From Bugula neritina (lineage: Eukaryota; Bryozoa; Gymnolaemata; Cheilostomatida; Bugulidae), in assembly GCA_964035545.1 (NCBI GenBank), contig OZ037769.1:2141001-2201000 (forward strand): a DNA stretch of 60,000 bases, read 5' to 3'. The notes beneath the pieces are model-generated. The model made no database searches. It was given only the letters and a program-made list of their open reading frames with translations, and was not told the DNA's origin. The position numbers were made by a program, and so were the translations under genes. Shown here piece after piece: positions 23,396-36,600 of the stretch (within the stretch, counting starts at the first letter, position 1; the number at the start of each line of letters is the position of its first letter).

Positions 23396-26300
23396 ATGAA
23401 TTCGTTGGGAGTACGCTTTTGTAGAGTTTTGAAGGTAAGAATTAGAATAACTAGCCTACAACTGCAAGATCTGCAACTCGGACTCTGAGAGTGAGTCTCA
23501 CCCGTGGCTTCGCTCTTACTGTCTTAGTCTTGCTAGTTTCAGATATTTCAATTTGCAATTGCAAATAAAAGTGATTTCCATTTTGCAGTGATGTGATTTT
23601 CGAGCCGCACGTTTGCTTGCAAGTTGAAAGACAGCAGATCTAGTGGCGGCGATTTGTTTTACAATTACATGTTTTAGTATAAAATTAAATGTACTTGTAC
23701 TTGTAGAAGGAAATAAAATTAAATAACATAATGATATTTTTAATAGTATTAAACATAATCATAATGGTATTTAATTTTAGTAATTCACTAATTGGTACAG
23801 TAGTGGCATCTAACATGCATTAGCTTGTGACATTATGATTATCAAAAATGAAAAAAGTAATATTATGTCATTATGTCATAATATCATTTGTCATTTAAAC
23901 AACCTAGAAATTTCAACCATGAGTATTGATTTTATTGATAATACTGATTTACATCGATATATAAGCTAGTGTAAAAGGGCTTGTCATATAATTTTTTGTA
24001 TAAAAACATCCTAGATTGCATTTTGCCCCTTTTAGGGGCAAAATGCAATCTAGGTAGGCTGGCTGCCAAATATTTTCAAATGTAGTAAACTTCAATCTTG
24101 ATTTGGCAGATCTAATAAAATTGGCAAACTATTGCTAAACAATTTTTATCTACAAGTTCACGATGATTCATGAACTGCTGCACAAAGATGGTTCACTGAT
24201 TAGCCTGGCTAAATGTATTCTATTCCCTCTAAGTTAGTTGTTGCATAATCAGACTGCAGTTCATATGCAATTAATAGATAAAGTTTGTTAGAGGAAAAAG
24301 TATTGGCTAATGCATTTATTTATTAATCTCTACTCGATTACAAGCTCTGTTTGCTATACAGGTATGTTTTCGAACTTATTTCAGTTTTGAGCTTTAGCTT
24401 GCAGTTGCAGCTGGCTATAAGCGTTTTTAGGATAGTTAAAATCTGCTTAATTTACTGAAAAGCCTATTTTCATCTAAAAAGTTATCATCTTCCAACAAAT
24501 TGTTCCCACACTAAACACTGTGCCCTGCTGCTTTGTACCACCAATCACAATTCACTCAAATTTTACTGAAGATCTTTACATTTTACTCTCTAAATCAAAA
24601 TACTTCTATCACCTCCATCCTAACCAGAGCAGTTCAAGAAATTTTTAATTCTATTTTATTGTCAAATGTCTCAGAGTTGTAAGAAAAATAAATATTTATG
24701 TAAATCCATGTAATCTTTGCTCTTCAATGAGAAGTTATCTTGACATGCGCAATCTCAGTAGGCTTATAATGTCTTGTTGCAATAATTTAGTACATTCCAT
24801 TCCTAGTCTGGCAGTTATGTTGGTATATATGTTAAATCTTGCAATTCATTTTGATTGCATTGCAAATTGATACATCGACAAATACACTACATTACCAACA
24901 CAAAAAAGCAGATGCAGTTATGCTAATTATGCTTTGTCCATTAGTTTTGTAAAGATTTGTTTTTCAACACGGCATAATTTTTACTTGAGAAAAATTATCT
25001 GCTTTCATGTGTCCAGTGCATGGTAACCTTTGTAAGATGTTTTCCCATTCCATAGTTCATAAAATGCACCATTCTCGACAAATCTATGTCTGGAACAATC
25101 AACAACTTTTTGTTTCTCATAGTGAACTTTGATATTTCTGTTTGGCAACTTTCCAAGTATTAGTATTGATATTGCACAATCAGGAAATGAACCAGTCTTT
25201 GCACGTGCTTAATTGTTTTGACTTTTGGTCTTAACGTGCCATTGAGGTTGGACTTTGAACCTTGCACCTGCCTGTTGAGCAGGCCATGCGTAAAACCATT
25301 CACCCTACACAATACTGAGATAAAAATACACTGTTGATCTAATATCGTAGTATTAGTAGCAATTGGCAAGAGCTCTCTTTTCATTTTATCCATAACCAGT
25401 GTGTGTACTGCACGCAGGGCACTATGTGGGAGATATAGTTATTAGTTGATTAATGTGATATAGTTATTAGTTGATTAACGTGACTCTATAATCACTCCTT
25501 GCATTGTGAACAGTATTACCAGGTATCTATTACTGTTAGTGATGTCTCATAGCTTTGTATTGGTTTTCAAATATTTGCTTGTTTTTGTTTTCTAATTTAT
25601 ATATTCTTGTTGATTCTCAACAACTTTCAATTACAGTGACATGCTGTAGATGGCAACTAATTTGAGTTTCGGTCATCTTCAGCTGGTTTTTTTGGGTTAA
25701 TTCTCTGGAAACTTTGATGTGCATTTCCTGTGCAAAATATTTCAAATATTTTATATTAAAACTTGAAGGTATACCTTCAAATCCCACCTACACAGATATT
25801 CATCTGCTAATGTGCTTGTATACAGTCTAAACTAAAACTACAGCCATGTAGCATATAGCTGATATTTAACAACTGATGGCATAATATTAGGTACGCTACT
25901 CTTAATCAAATACTTGGTAATGCTTCTCCATACAATCCTCCCCCACGTACTACTTTGTACTATACCTATATAGCTTATGTAACTCTGCTTATCTATAGGC
26001 TACTAAGTAAATCTAATGAATGATTAGCGGATATCTTAGTGATGAGTCTGATTTTTTAAAATGAGCCTACGTTGTTACTATATATAGATTATTAGTCCAT
26101 ACATTAGGGTAGAAAACTGAACAATTGCAAAGGTTATATTTCTCGTAAGCTCTATACAAAAACATCGCTCTGTTTGCTATGCAGTAATGATGTAGGTAAT
26201 TGCATATGCCGATTCGTTGATGTAATTTATACACTCGATTTCTCAGCTGGGGTTCAATCACTTGATGGAAACTTTTATAGTATTCCTATTTCACAATATA

Positions 26301-29300
26301 TCTGCTCAAGGCACTATGTAGATTATTTTCCTGGAAGTGCAACTCATATTCAAAATGAAAGGGTCTCTAGTTTTATTTTTGTGGCGTAAAACTTGACTCA
26401 ACTGCATGTTTTAATGCAGTCCTCACTCAGCATTTATTACATCTTGTATACCCTCAACCTGTTTGTTCTCTAGACCCCAGGAATGACAACTCCCAGAAGG
26501 GTGTCCAGGGGGCGCATGTTCTCTATTCAGGCAGATCTTCCCCGTCTCCCAGTTCCCTCCCTCCAACAAACTCTAGACAAGTACCTCACAACCATCTCTC
26601 CCCTCACAACTCCAGAAGAATTTACCACCACTGAGCAGGTTAGAGTTGCACAGTAGTATGATAACTCCCAGTGGCTATAGCTTTGTTACACAGTAGTAAC
26701 ACAACTCCTAGTTTGTGTTGTATTATAATTTAATATGATGTAGTATCTGCTAGGATGCATGTTTTTACTATGGAAAAGGTTGTCTGCTATTCGGATTTTA
26801 GTAAAAAATGTCAGTTATGATGAATATGTGTACACTTTGCTCTGGATACTTTACTCTGCAAGTAAATGTAGTTTTAATAAACACAGTTGGCTGGTGGTAA
26901 ACCCCTTTCAGCTATTTGTTAGGGACTTTCACCTTGATGTACGTTTTGTACAGCTAGCATGCCGTCTGGTAAATGGGAAAGTTTTTGTGCGAGGTTTTTC
27001 AAAGAATAATTGTGTTTTTTGTAGTAATTTTTAGCCCATAAACAGTCAGTATTTTTTGTTCACAATCGTTTGTTGTGCATTGTTCATGTAGTCAGTACGG
27101 CGTAATGGTGATCTGTTTTCTTTCTTTCTTTCTTGTAATTATTTAGTAAAAACATTGAAGATTTTTACTGAAGTTTGATAGTAATTAAAAATTGCATTGA
27201 TAATTGAAGATAGTAAAGAAGTTTGCGTCCAATGAGGGACCACAGCTGCAGAAGCTTCTAGAAGAGTATGCAGTGGGCAAGGAGAGCTGGCTGGCAGAGT
27301 GGTGGCTCAACGCAGCCTACCTGGACTTCAGGTTGGCACCCTCTAGCTCTCCTCTAACTATCCTACACAATTTAGATCCGAGGTTATCTTGTGCTGTAGT
27401 ATGTTGAATACACTGCACTAAGTGTGTGTGCCTGTGTGTGTGATATGACACATGCAATGCAATGTGGCAGCTTGCACACTCTAATTATGATTCTGTTGTG
27501 TAGAGAGCCGTGTGTCATCAACAGTAACCCTGGCATGGTCATGCCTTCTCAGAAGTTCAACTCCGATGATGATTGGCTAGCGTATGCTGCCAGAGTGGCC
27601 AGAGCTGCCATAGATTACAAATCTCTCATAGACACGTAAGTTACAGAAAGTACAGCACATATTCACTCAGCCAATCAAAGCTTGCGGTACATTCCCCTTT
27701 TTGTGATAAAACAATTCAGGGATGTCTGTTTTGTTTTCTGGTGTTTCAGAATTTTGTGATATTTCGAAAGCTGCGAATATATTGTGGAGTTAATAGGAGA
27801 ATGTCTGGATATTCATTTGACTACACAATAGAAGTTGGCAATCACCGGGACCTTGAATAAACCTACAACCATATCTACCTAACCTAACTCCTTGTGTTGT
27901 AGTGAGAGTTTAGAGGTAGAGGTGCTGGCAGGTAAACCCCTGTGTATGGTGCAGTACTACAATATATTCTCTACATGTCGTGTACCTGGGCTAAAGAGGG
28001 ACAGACTCGTGTGTTATCCCCCCAATAAACCCAACGCTCCGAGACACATCGTGGTGATGCACAACAACCAGGTGAGCGTTCTACTGTATAGGAGTACAGA
28101 ATGTAATGAGTTTATTATACATAATATTTACACAGTGTGGCATTTTACTGTTCAGTGGTATGCGCTCTGTGTAATGTATCTAGAACTAACTACTGCACAC
28201 TTTTTACAGTTCAGCAAATTATCTTATAGAACAAAATAATATATTTCCATTAGGTAAGTCTTAGTCTTAGCATTTCATATGTTAATGTGAACATGTTCTA
28301 TCTGTATTGCATAGCATAGTAACATGTGGCTCTTGCTATGTTATTGTATTTATTTGAGTCTGTAGTTGTATGGTACACCAACTTGTAGTTCTTCTCACTG
28401 GACATGTACGGTTCAGATGGTAAACCCTTGGGAGAGATGCAGATCCATAAACTGCTTTCCAAGATAGTAGCCAAGTCCCAGGACGAGGGGCCCGCTGTCG
28501 GCGCTCTCACTGCTTGCAATAGAAACACTTGGGCTAAGATGCATGCCAGCCTCTTAAAATGTGAGTACAGCATGTGGAGTGTCTAGCTTGTAGGTTATTA
28601 CTCTAGCTCTAGTATTTGTGTGTAGACTCAGGAACCTTTAGGATAGTCTTGGTTCCACATCTCCTCGCCGAACATGCTAGTGTTGAAGGCTACTAGTAAA
28701 GCTTACAAGCCAGTTTGACTTTAGTGAATGTCACTTCAGCTAATATCTTATTAACCAAACATAATAGAGGGTGGTAAAACTTTGAAAATTTTGTTTGACA
28801 ACACAAACTGAGGTGTTTAACATTTCCAATGTTTTAACTTCCAGTGTATGTATGGTAGAATATAATAACATATACATGTGTTTGTTGCAGTGGGGAGACA
28901 ACCCTTCACCCTGTTGCATTGTGTCAATGTATGTTAGAGTGGGGAGACAACCCTACACACTTGTTGCAACATGTCAATGTTTATTACAATGGGAGACGAC
29001 CCTGCACACCTGTTGCATTGTGTCAATGTATATTGCAGTGGGAGACAACCCTTCACCCTGTTGCATTGTGTCAATGTTTTTACAGTAAGAGACAACCCTA
29101 GTCACCTGTTGCAATGTGTCAATGTATATTGCAGTGGGAGACAACCCCTCACATTTAGATAAGATAGAAAAGTCAATATTCATATTGTGTCTGGACAAAC
29201 AACCCAGAGAGACCCACGATCCTTCTGCAGATGAATTAAGTCGCAGTGCCAGACAGATGCTGTACGGGGACGGCACTAAGGCCTTCTCAACCAATAGGTG

Positions 29301-32300
29301 GTTCGATAAAACACTGCAGGTTAGCTCTTATCTTATATTGTGACCTTTGACACTTTAGGACACCCAGTGTTAGTATATTCAATGTACGAAAAGTTATGTC
29401 TAGTATTGATTGTATTTTACTGTTGAAAGTTTTAAATACTATTGCTGTCAAATTTTATACTATGACATCACTCATTAAAGAATGTGATAGAAGATATGTT
29501 CTATTGAATGGAAACAGCCAGCCTTTCAACCAAATACTAAACTAGCTTCATCTCATATCATCATTTATGTTTTCTTTTCCTGTTGCAATTCTATACTCTT
29601 CCTGAGATGGTAATATGATGTATTGTTTGTTTACTGAGATGGTAATATGGTATATTGCTTGTTTACTGAGATGGTAATATGGCGTATTGTCTGTGTTGCA
29701 GTTTGTCGTGGGGAGAAATGGAAATATTGGACTCAACTATGAACATTCCCCTGCCGAAGGTCCCCCAATTGCTTCACTTCTTGACCATATACAAGACTAC
29801 ATGTAAGTTTTAACTGCACTGTTGCTAGGCAACAAGACTACCTGTAAGTTCTACCTGCACTGTTGCTAGGTAACAAGACTACCTGTGAGTTTTACCTGCG
29901 TTGTTGCTAGGTAACAATACTACCTGTAAGTTTAATTTGTGATGTTAGGTAATACTTTCACTGATTTTGTGGAGTAAAGAGACTATTTGGTAGAATGGGT
30001 CTTTGTTAAACTGCTTTCACCACTTCCACTTCCTGTTTTAGAACTAAAGGTAAAGAAAGTGAGCCGTCCAAAGGAACAACAGATATTCAGCCTCTGTCAT
30101 TCACTGTAAATAGTTCCATAGAGAAGGCAATTGAGACAGCCAAAACTGAAATAGATATGTGAGTTTATATAATAACTTTATTGACCCAACATCTATTCTG
30201 AATATATTCTCGTATGGAATACATATCTTGTATAAGTCTGTCAAATAAGTTGTAGTTACGTGAGAGAAGTCTATAAGTTGGGCTTAGTGCTCTCTCTATT
30301 GTCTCTCTATCTAAGTAAAATGTTTCAGCTCTATATGTCTCGCATTCACTCCAGAGAATAACCCTGCCATATGTAGCATTCCCCTTTACTCTCTGTATTC
30401 TCTTCCACCAGCTGTCTGTTAGTCATCTGTTGTATGTTTTTGGCAGCTTTGGTTCAGATGTCCAGCTGACAGCGCATAATTTCACTGGCTACGGCAAGAA
30501 TTTCGCCAAGTCCATAAAACAGAGTCCCGACGCTCTTATACAGGTATGTAGATTACAGTTCCTAGTATATTTGTAATAGGACAGAGGTTAATATATATGA
30601 ACTGGGTTATTTTACCTAATTTAGTACACACTGGAAATCTCTAGTTTTAGCTATTTTTTATAACTAAGCTGGTAATAAACATGGCTTTTTGCCCAAAATT
30701 AACAACATATCAACAAATACTCCTAAATAATCAAAGTTTTTTGTAATTTTGCTTGATTTCCCATGTTTTTTCCTAATTATACAGCTTACTTTCGATTGCA
30801 GATCGTTATACATGTATTTTTCGTAATGGTCCGCAATCCAAATTAGCTAAATAAATGGGAAAAACACAACAAGATATTTGCATTCAGGGTGTATAATTAA
30901 GTATTTTAATATCCTAACATTTTTTATAAAAACAGTGAAATCCCTATCTATCTCCTTTTGGAACTCATGGAGGTTAAATAGTGTAAGCTATACATTTTTT
31001 GGTGTATTCAGCCATATTTGAATTTTATCTAATTAAAGTTTGCCACCATGCAAAAAGAAAGTTGAGCATTTCCTACAAGACGTCAAAATAAGCGGATATC
31101 TCTTTTTAATTAGTTAAGGTTTTTTATCTGAGCTTTGCAACCCTCTTTTAAGTTAATCAAAGTCTCTTCTTATTGAACGAAGCTCCTAGCAACCCGATAT
31201 TAGTGTTGACCTTCAACTCGTAGAAGTATGTTGTGTTTAGAGATCACTCCACTAATGTCTAACAACATTTCACAGGTTGCTATGCAGCTAGCATTCTATA
31301 GAGATCAAGGTCACCCGTGTGCCACTTACGAGAGTGCTTCTACTAGAATGTTTCAACTCGGTAGAACCGACACCATCAGGTCCTGCACACCCAAATCTCT
31401 CGCGTTCTGCCAGGCCATGTCCAGTGGCAGCTTGGACAGGTGCTCTATGGTTTATCTGTTTGTATACTCTTAACTTGATTGTGAGTAACCACACTGCATA
31501 GCTTTAGATAACATGTGATAGTAGGGGTGTAGTCAGGGGTCAGGTTATGCTGTAGTCTGATGTTAACTACACGGTGGTGTATCTACTTTCAGGACTGCTC
31601 TAGCCAATTCCCTCATAGAGGCCATCACTGCTCACAGGAAGTACACGTCAGAAGCTGTTTCTGGTCAGGGAATAGACAGACATCTGCTCGGTTAGTAGTT
31701 AGTACTTGATAAATAGTACTTAGTATATTTAGTAGTTAGTACTTAGTAGTTAGTACTTAGTAGTTAGTACTTAGTAATTTGTATTTCATAGTTAATAAAT
31801 AATACTTGGTACTTGATACTGCTGTGATGTATAATGCACACAGTATTTGATTGGAGTCACCATTTTTGCAGTTCACTGATTGTATTGTTTGTAGTGAATA
31901 TTATTCATCAATAAAATAATGGAATAGTTAATAGCGAGGAAGTGATTTGTATAAAAGCTTCATGAGCAATCATTGTGAGTTTATTGTCAGAGTAGAAAAC
32001 TTTGCTCGGCATAAATACAATCGATGTACTAAGTACTTCTTGCAATCTAATATGCTACCATACAATTTTGCATTACTTTTGCTGATATATACAGTATTAT
32101 TCACATGTTTACATCATCTCAAAAGTGTGAAAGTTTTCGTAACTGCAGTAACTACTTTTATATTTGTAGGTTTAAAACTGATAGCTATTCAAAACGGAAT
32201 GAATGTACCAGAGCTACACATGGATCCAACCTACTCTAAAGCTTTTCACTTTAACCTCTCTACTAGCCAGGTACTAGTTGAATATATACAAGCATTTCAT

Positions 32301-32808
32301 TGGACTGAATGTGAAAGGTTTCAACACTGTAACTATGATTGGCAGTGGAGGGGCTTTTAGTTTTCCGTCTACTTCTAGCCTGTCTTTATTGCCATGTTGA
32401 TATCTTGATTTACCTTCCCTGGTTGAAGCTGAAAAGGTTGAACTCAATCACTGCTCAACAACTTCTTTGAGAGCTACCACCTTTAGCAAAAGAAGAAAAT
32501 CCTTTTCCATACTTGTTACTATGGCATTGAACAGTTGATACAAAGTTTGAAATACTACTTTACTGTTCTACTCGCTATACACTAGTTGAATATTCCAGGT
32601 ACCTTGTAAAAGCTCCACAGTTCTATGTTTTGGCGCCGTTGTGCCAGATGGCTACGGCTTCTGCTACAACCCGAGACCCAATGAAATACTGTTTGTCACA
32701 TCATCATACAAGAACTGTGAGAAGACCGACTCCCAGAACCTGGCCAACAGGTTGTGTGAAAGTCTCATGGATATCAAAGCCTTGTTCCCCGCTACGGCTA
32801 AGCTATAG
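23396..32808 (+). CDS. CRAT: Carnitine O-acetyltransferase
   Basis: Fourteen exons with consistent phases: 23396-23434, 26474-26638, 27210-27331, 27504-27635, 27903-28071, 28389-28560, 29135-29319, 29702-29802, 30042-30158, 30447-30543, 31276-31439, 31593-31690, 32170-32270 and 32599-32808. They give 623 residues, against 626 in human CRAT. Family marks: [68 protein letters not shown], the catalytic His in [31 protein letters not shown], and [10 protein letters not shown]. It transfers acetyl groups between CoA and carnitine. The N-terminus is Arg-rich with few acids ([13 protein letters not shown]), as in a mitochondrial presequence, while the last residues AKL match a peroxisomal PTS1 and the human C-terminus, so dual targeting is likely. 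Internal Met codons early in exon 2 could give a form lacking the presequence. Confidence 0.97.
24010..24054. repeat. Perfect 21-bp hairpin with 3-base loop
   Basis: Arm 24010-24030 (CCTAGATTGCATTTTGCCCC then T) is the exact reverse complement of 24034-24054, with a TTT loop. It lies in CRAT intron 1. It may be a foldback element or a small-RNA precursor; the stem is unbroken and shorter than usual animal pre-miRNAs. Confidence 0.85.
25195..25315 (-). mobile_element. Possible decayed tRNA-like SINE head
   Basis: On the minus strand I see GTGAATGGTTTTACGC, an anticodon-arm-like GCCTGCTCAACAGGC and a B-box-like GGTTCAAAGTCC with one extra base. The spacing is roughly tRNA-like, but both boxes are degenerate. 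No matching copy occurs elsewhere in the window. Confidence 0.3.
28881..29150 (+). repeat. Minisatellite made of the CRAT exon 7 acceptor
   Basis: Five imperfect copies of a ~49-bp unit lie directly before the real acceptor at 29134/29135. Each copy holds a TTGCAG-like acceptor followed by TGGGAGACAACCC, the first 13 bases of exon 7, then GTTGCA-TGTGTCAATGT. AG is kept in most copies (28889-28890 and others) and lost in one (TTACAA). Use of the upstream copies I checked would shift the frame or add a stop codon. Confidence 0.9.
29791..29945 (+). repeat. Minisatellite made of the CRAT exon 8 donor
   Basis: The end of exon 8 (ACAAGACTACAT, then GTAAGT) is followed by three further copies of a ~41-bp unit holding ACAAGACTACCT, GTAAGT or GTGAGT, and CTGTTGCTAGGTA. 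Each copy keeps a good donor. The true donor at 29803 is fixed by phase and by the next exon. Confidence 0.9.
31685..31800 (+). repeat. GTTAGTACTTA repeat starting at a CRAT donor
   Basis: The donor of exon 12 is GTTAGTAG, and the intron continues as repeated GTTAGTACTTA-like units up to about 31800. The donor itself is the first repeat unit. Confidence 0.75.
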
Positions 32809-33612
32809 CGGCTGGCACAGCCCCTCCCCTTCAACACGTGGGATGCTACACAACTGATTTTATGCTCTATTAGTTTCAATGCGCATACTAGTCATGGCTA
32901 CATCTTCCTTGAATTAAACCCTACTGTTAACATGTTTTTATATTTATATCTTAGTATTTTAATACTGTTTTTAGGCTAGTCTTTAGATTTTACTGCCATT
33001 TATAGCTATCCTAGTATCCACAGCCATTCTGCATTATTTTTTGTTATGATACAATCACAGGATTTTGAATTTTCATTGTTTTTTGATAAAAAAAAAATTG
33101 TTTGAATACTCTGCAAATAAATCTATTGGTACACATCATGGCAGGTATGTTTGTTGGCCAACACTGTGGCAGTAAACTTGCTGATCTTGTATTAGCTACA
33201 CTTGTTAGATATGCACACAGAGTGAGAAGAATTCACAGAAATGGATTCTTGGGTCACATCAGAACTGTTCATTATAAATCACTTAGCCAAGAGAATAATT
33301 AAAAAGTGAAGAAACAAGCAATGTTTTGGTTTATGCTTTAAATAACCCACAACCATCACAGTGTTGATTTTGCTCATTTGCACAAGTAAAAGTGTTAAAC
33401 AGTAAAAGCCAAGTCCAGTAACTGGGTTTTTAAGGAAAAACAGAAGAGCTAATAAGGCAGGTGTTAGCAGGTCTAGAATAATTATTATAAGACATGTATG
33501 CACTAGCGTATAAATATAGTTAATACTGTAAACTACATTGCATCACGGGATATGAACAGGACATGATAGCTAATACAGATGATAAAGTGCGTATAAATAA
33601 CATAGAAATATC
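32809..33612. other. Convergent gap between CRAT and AP-3 beta
   Basis: Two 3' UTRs. A plus-strand AATAAA for CRAT lies at 33116-33121, and an A-run at about 33087-33098. I see no other feature. Confidence 0.55.
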
Positions 33613-36600
33613 TTAACTGTGTGAGGTTAAAGCAGTTTTAAGATCTTTGACTAGCATGGAGCCAATGACAATCTTCTCACTATTGACCGAAAGAGTTACA
33701 TTACTGTCTGTATATTTGACCTTGAGTAGTACATCACACTTAGTGGACAAGGTATGAGCTGCGTAAAGTAAGGTGTGCTCTTCACTGGAAGCAACTTGAC
33801 CTAGATTAGCTACTTTTGTTATAATAGATTGTAATTGGCTGATTTCTGCACCTTCTACATCCAGTGTAGCAGCTGTCTCATTCATTCCACCCAATTTGCC
33901 TGTAATAAGAATATTAACTTGTTACTAATCAGCTAACTATAATGAATATATGATGCCTTTCATCACAATTTAATTTATATAAAACACATTTATTTTATTC
34001 TATTAGCACAGTTACTACATTTCCAAGCTTCGCATTATTCGAATAGATTGTCCATTCGATATTTGGAAACAGTTACATCGAATGAAACCACAATTATAAG
34101 TTTGTGCAAACTGCAAACACAAATTCATCTGTACGAGCATCCATTCGCATAATGCGAAGCAATGGAAACGCTGTCAATTTCAAATATTCTCAATAACCAT
34201 ATCATTTTTAAATTGCCCTGTGACTACCTTTCAAAGAGTTGAAATCGTTTTCACTCATAGTTACTGCCGTCAAGAGCTCGCCAACTGGTGCTTTGACCTT
34301 CACCTTGTAAGTTCGCTCAGCAGTCATGAGGTCAAACTCCGCCGGCTGCAGAGTGTCATTGAAATCAATACCTGCGATATATACACATGACTATGATATG
34401 ATATACAAATAGGTGAGACATGTAAGTACACACAATATACAAAAAAGATATACAAGGTGTATATAAGATAGCATGCGTGCCTACAGAGTACTACAAACTA
34501 TTGTAATCAGAGTGACCATATTACAAGACACAGCAGGAGTAGACAACCTCTGAACAATAAATTTTAATTATTCTGTTTTATAGCGACTACTTGTACACAC
34601 AAAACACATCTTTATGTTTCATCACAATTGTGAAGACAACTCTAATTTTACCCTAAGTCAAAAAGAGGACAAATCCAACCTAAGTTGACATGTATTGACA
34701 GTTATCTATTTGAAGAAGAGAGATAAGTGAGAAGCACATGTGGTCTTGTGTGTTGCTAAAGACACTTCAATCTCAAATTGCTGCAATACTTTACTGCAAA
34801 TGAAAAGCAAAACTTCACAGCGGATATAACGCAAAAGCTGGGAGTTGTAGAGACTTACCGATAGTAACGGTGAGAGTAGAGCCTACGTCCAGCTTCTCAA
34901 TGGGGAGGAACTCATGGAGATGCATACCAGCTTGTAGACGCTGTGGGAATATGTGTTGTACAGTGAATATGTACAGTGTAAATGTACAGTGAATATGTAC
35001 AGTGAATATGTACAGTGAATATGTACAGTGAATATGTACAGTGAATATGTACAGTGTATATGTACAGTGTATATGTACAGTGTATATGTACAGTCAATAT
35101 GTACAGTGAATATTGTTAACATGTTGAGAAGGATCAGTTTTACATACTAATCTGCTAGCTCTAACTTATAGTAGAGTGTAGGCTGCATAACGAGATTACA
35201 ACTAGAGAGTGTTGTTTCAATACACTTAGCATTCAAGAAGATTTGACATGTAATTTCTTAGTTAATGATACAAGATATAGTATAGTAGTAAAGTAGTAAG
35301 ATTTGCAATGTTAATGCCAACACATTTGGTATTGGAAATGCTCCATCTAAAAAAATTTCTCATTCAGATACAATACGGAATCCCATACTGTATACTGCAG
35401 AGCTAAGCTCAAACCACCTGACCAGGTAATAAAGACTTGTACAGGATATGATGACTAAACTATCACTAAGTGACTATTACAAGATAAGGAGTTGTGTTCA
35501 CCTTCTCGCCAACTTTGACGTTTGTAATGGGCTGATCTGATTGGTTGGTGAATGTAAGTTCTACACTCGTCATCTTCTCTGAATAGAAGTTGGGAGACCT
35601 GGTGAACCTGTGGAACATCACAAAACTAATAAGGTGCATTGAATGTAAAATATAGCTTAGACAGGCTGAGATTATTCTATAGGTTGAAACAATAGAATAT
35701 ATGGAATACATCTGGGCTTGCGCTAACAACATAATATGTAGACCCAAGTCTAACTGGCATTTATTCATATGTGGCATGCATGGTGTAGACGTCAATGGAA
35801 TGCTCAGTGTAAACGTGCAGAGCAATACCAAACCTACCTGTAGGAGAAAACCTACCTGTAGGAGGAAACCTACCTTTAGGAGAAAACCTTCCTGTAGAAG
35901 GAAACCTACCTGTAGAAGGAAACCTACCTGTAGAAGGAAACCTACCTGTAGAAGGAAACCTACCTGTAAGATGTCGACAGCCCACCACTAGTCATTCGGT
36001 TCAGCAGCTCGTGCTGCTCAGTTGGTATAAATGTGGCAGCAACAGACTACAACAAACAGGATGGATCACCGTGGCAACAATATAACAGTGGCACATCTGG
36101 TCTAGCAATTGCACACTGAAGTTATAATACATTACTATACAATAGCAAGCAGATAAATATGGTAGGGTAGTCTGAAGAGGGTCACAAGACCGGCAGCATG
36201 TGCTGTTGAATTGCTCTGCCAGCATACAAGTCACTGACGGCAATACACAAGTAGATAATGCACCATATCAATCAATTTTTTATTAGTGTGAGTTTAGCAA
36301 TTACCTTGACCTTGGAAGGAGCGGGAGAGGTAGGAGATAGTGTGAGGTCCGCCATCATTGGCTGAAGAGGGGCAGCGGAGTGAGTAACGGCAGCACCATT
36401 TGGAACGGGAGAAGGAGATTGTTCAACTGCATTGATATAACACATAGTAGTCACAACACATAATAGTCACAACATATAGTATTCATAGGACACAAGAGTG
36501 ACACGGTGTAGGTGAGTTTGAATGACAGGGTCAGCAGGATTGCTTTGGCTCAAAACACAACATGACAATAAAATATACTGAGAGAAAAAAAATCACATAC

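Larger units (their letters stand above)
23435..26473. other. CRAT intron 1 (3.0 kb)
   Basis: The longest intron in the window. It contains a perfect hairpin (24010-24054) and a possible decayed tRNA-like SINE head (25195-25315), and is otherwise AT-rich sequence without coding signal. First introns of this size often hold regulatory sites, but I see no specific motif. Confidence 0.6.

Noticed and set aside
25160-25393. Minus-strand 77-residue open frame in CRAT intron 1
   Set aside because: It has no domain and overlaps the possible tRNA-like SINE relic.
28795-29294. Several overlapping open frames around the CRAT exon 7 array
   Set aside because: Only the segment from 29135 is a real exon; the rest is repeat copies with conflicting frames.
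31947-32360. 137-residue plus-strand open frame
   Set aside because: It is intron sequence reading into and out of CRAT exon 32170-32270; only the exon part matches the family.
35701-35991. Open frames of Arg-Lys-Pro and Gly-Arg-Phe hexapeptide repeats on both strands
   Set aside because: They result from the 18-bp donor array in an AP-3 beta intron.
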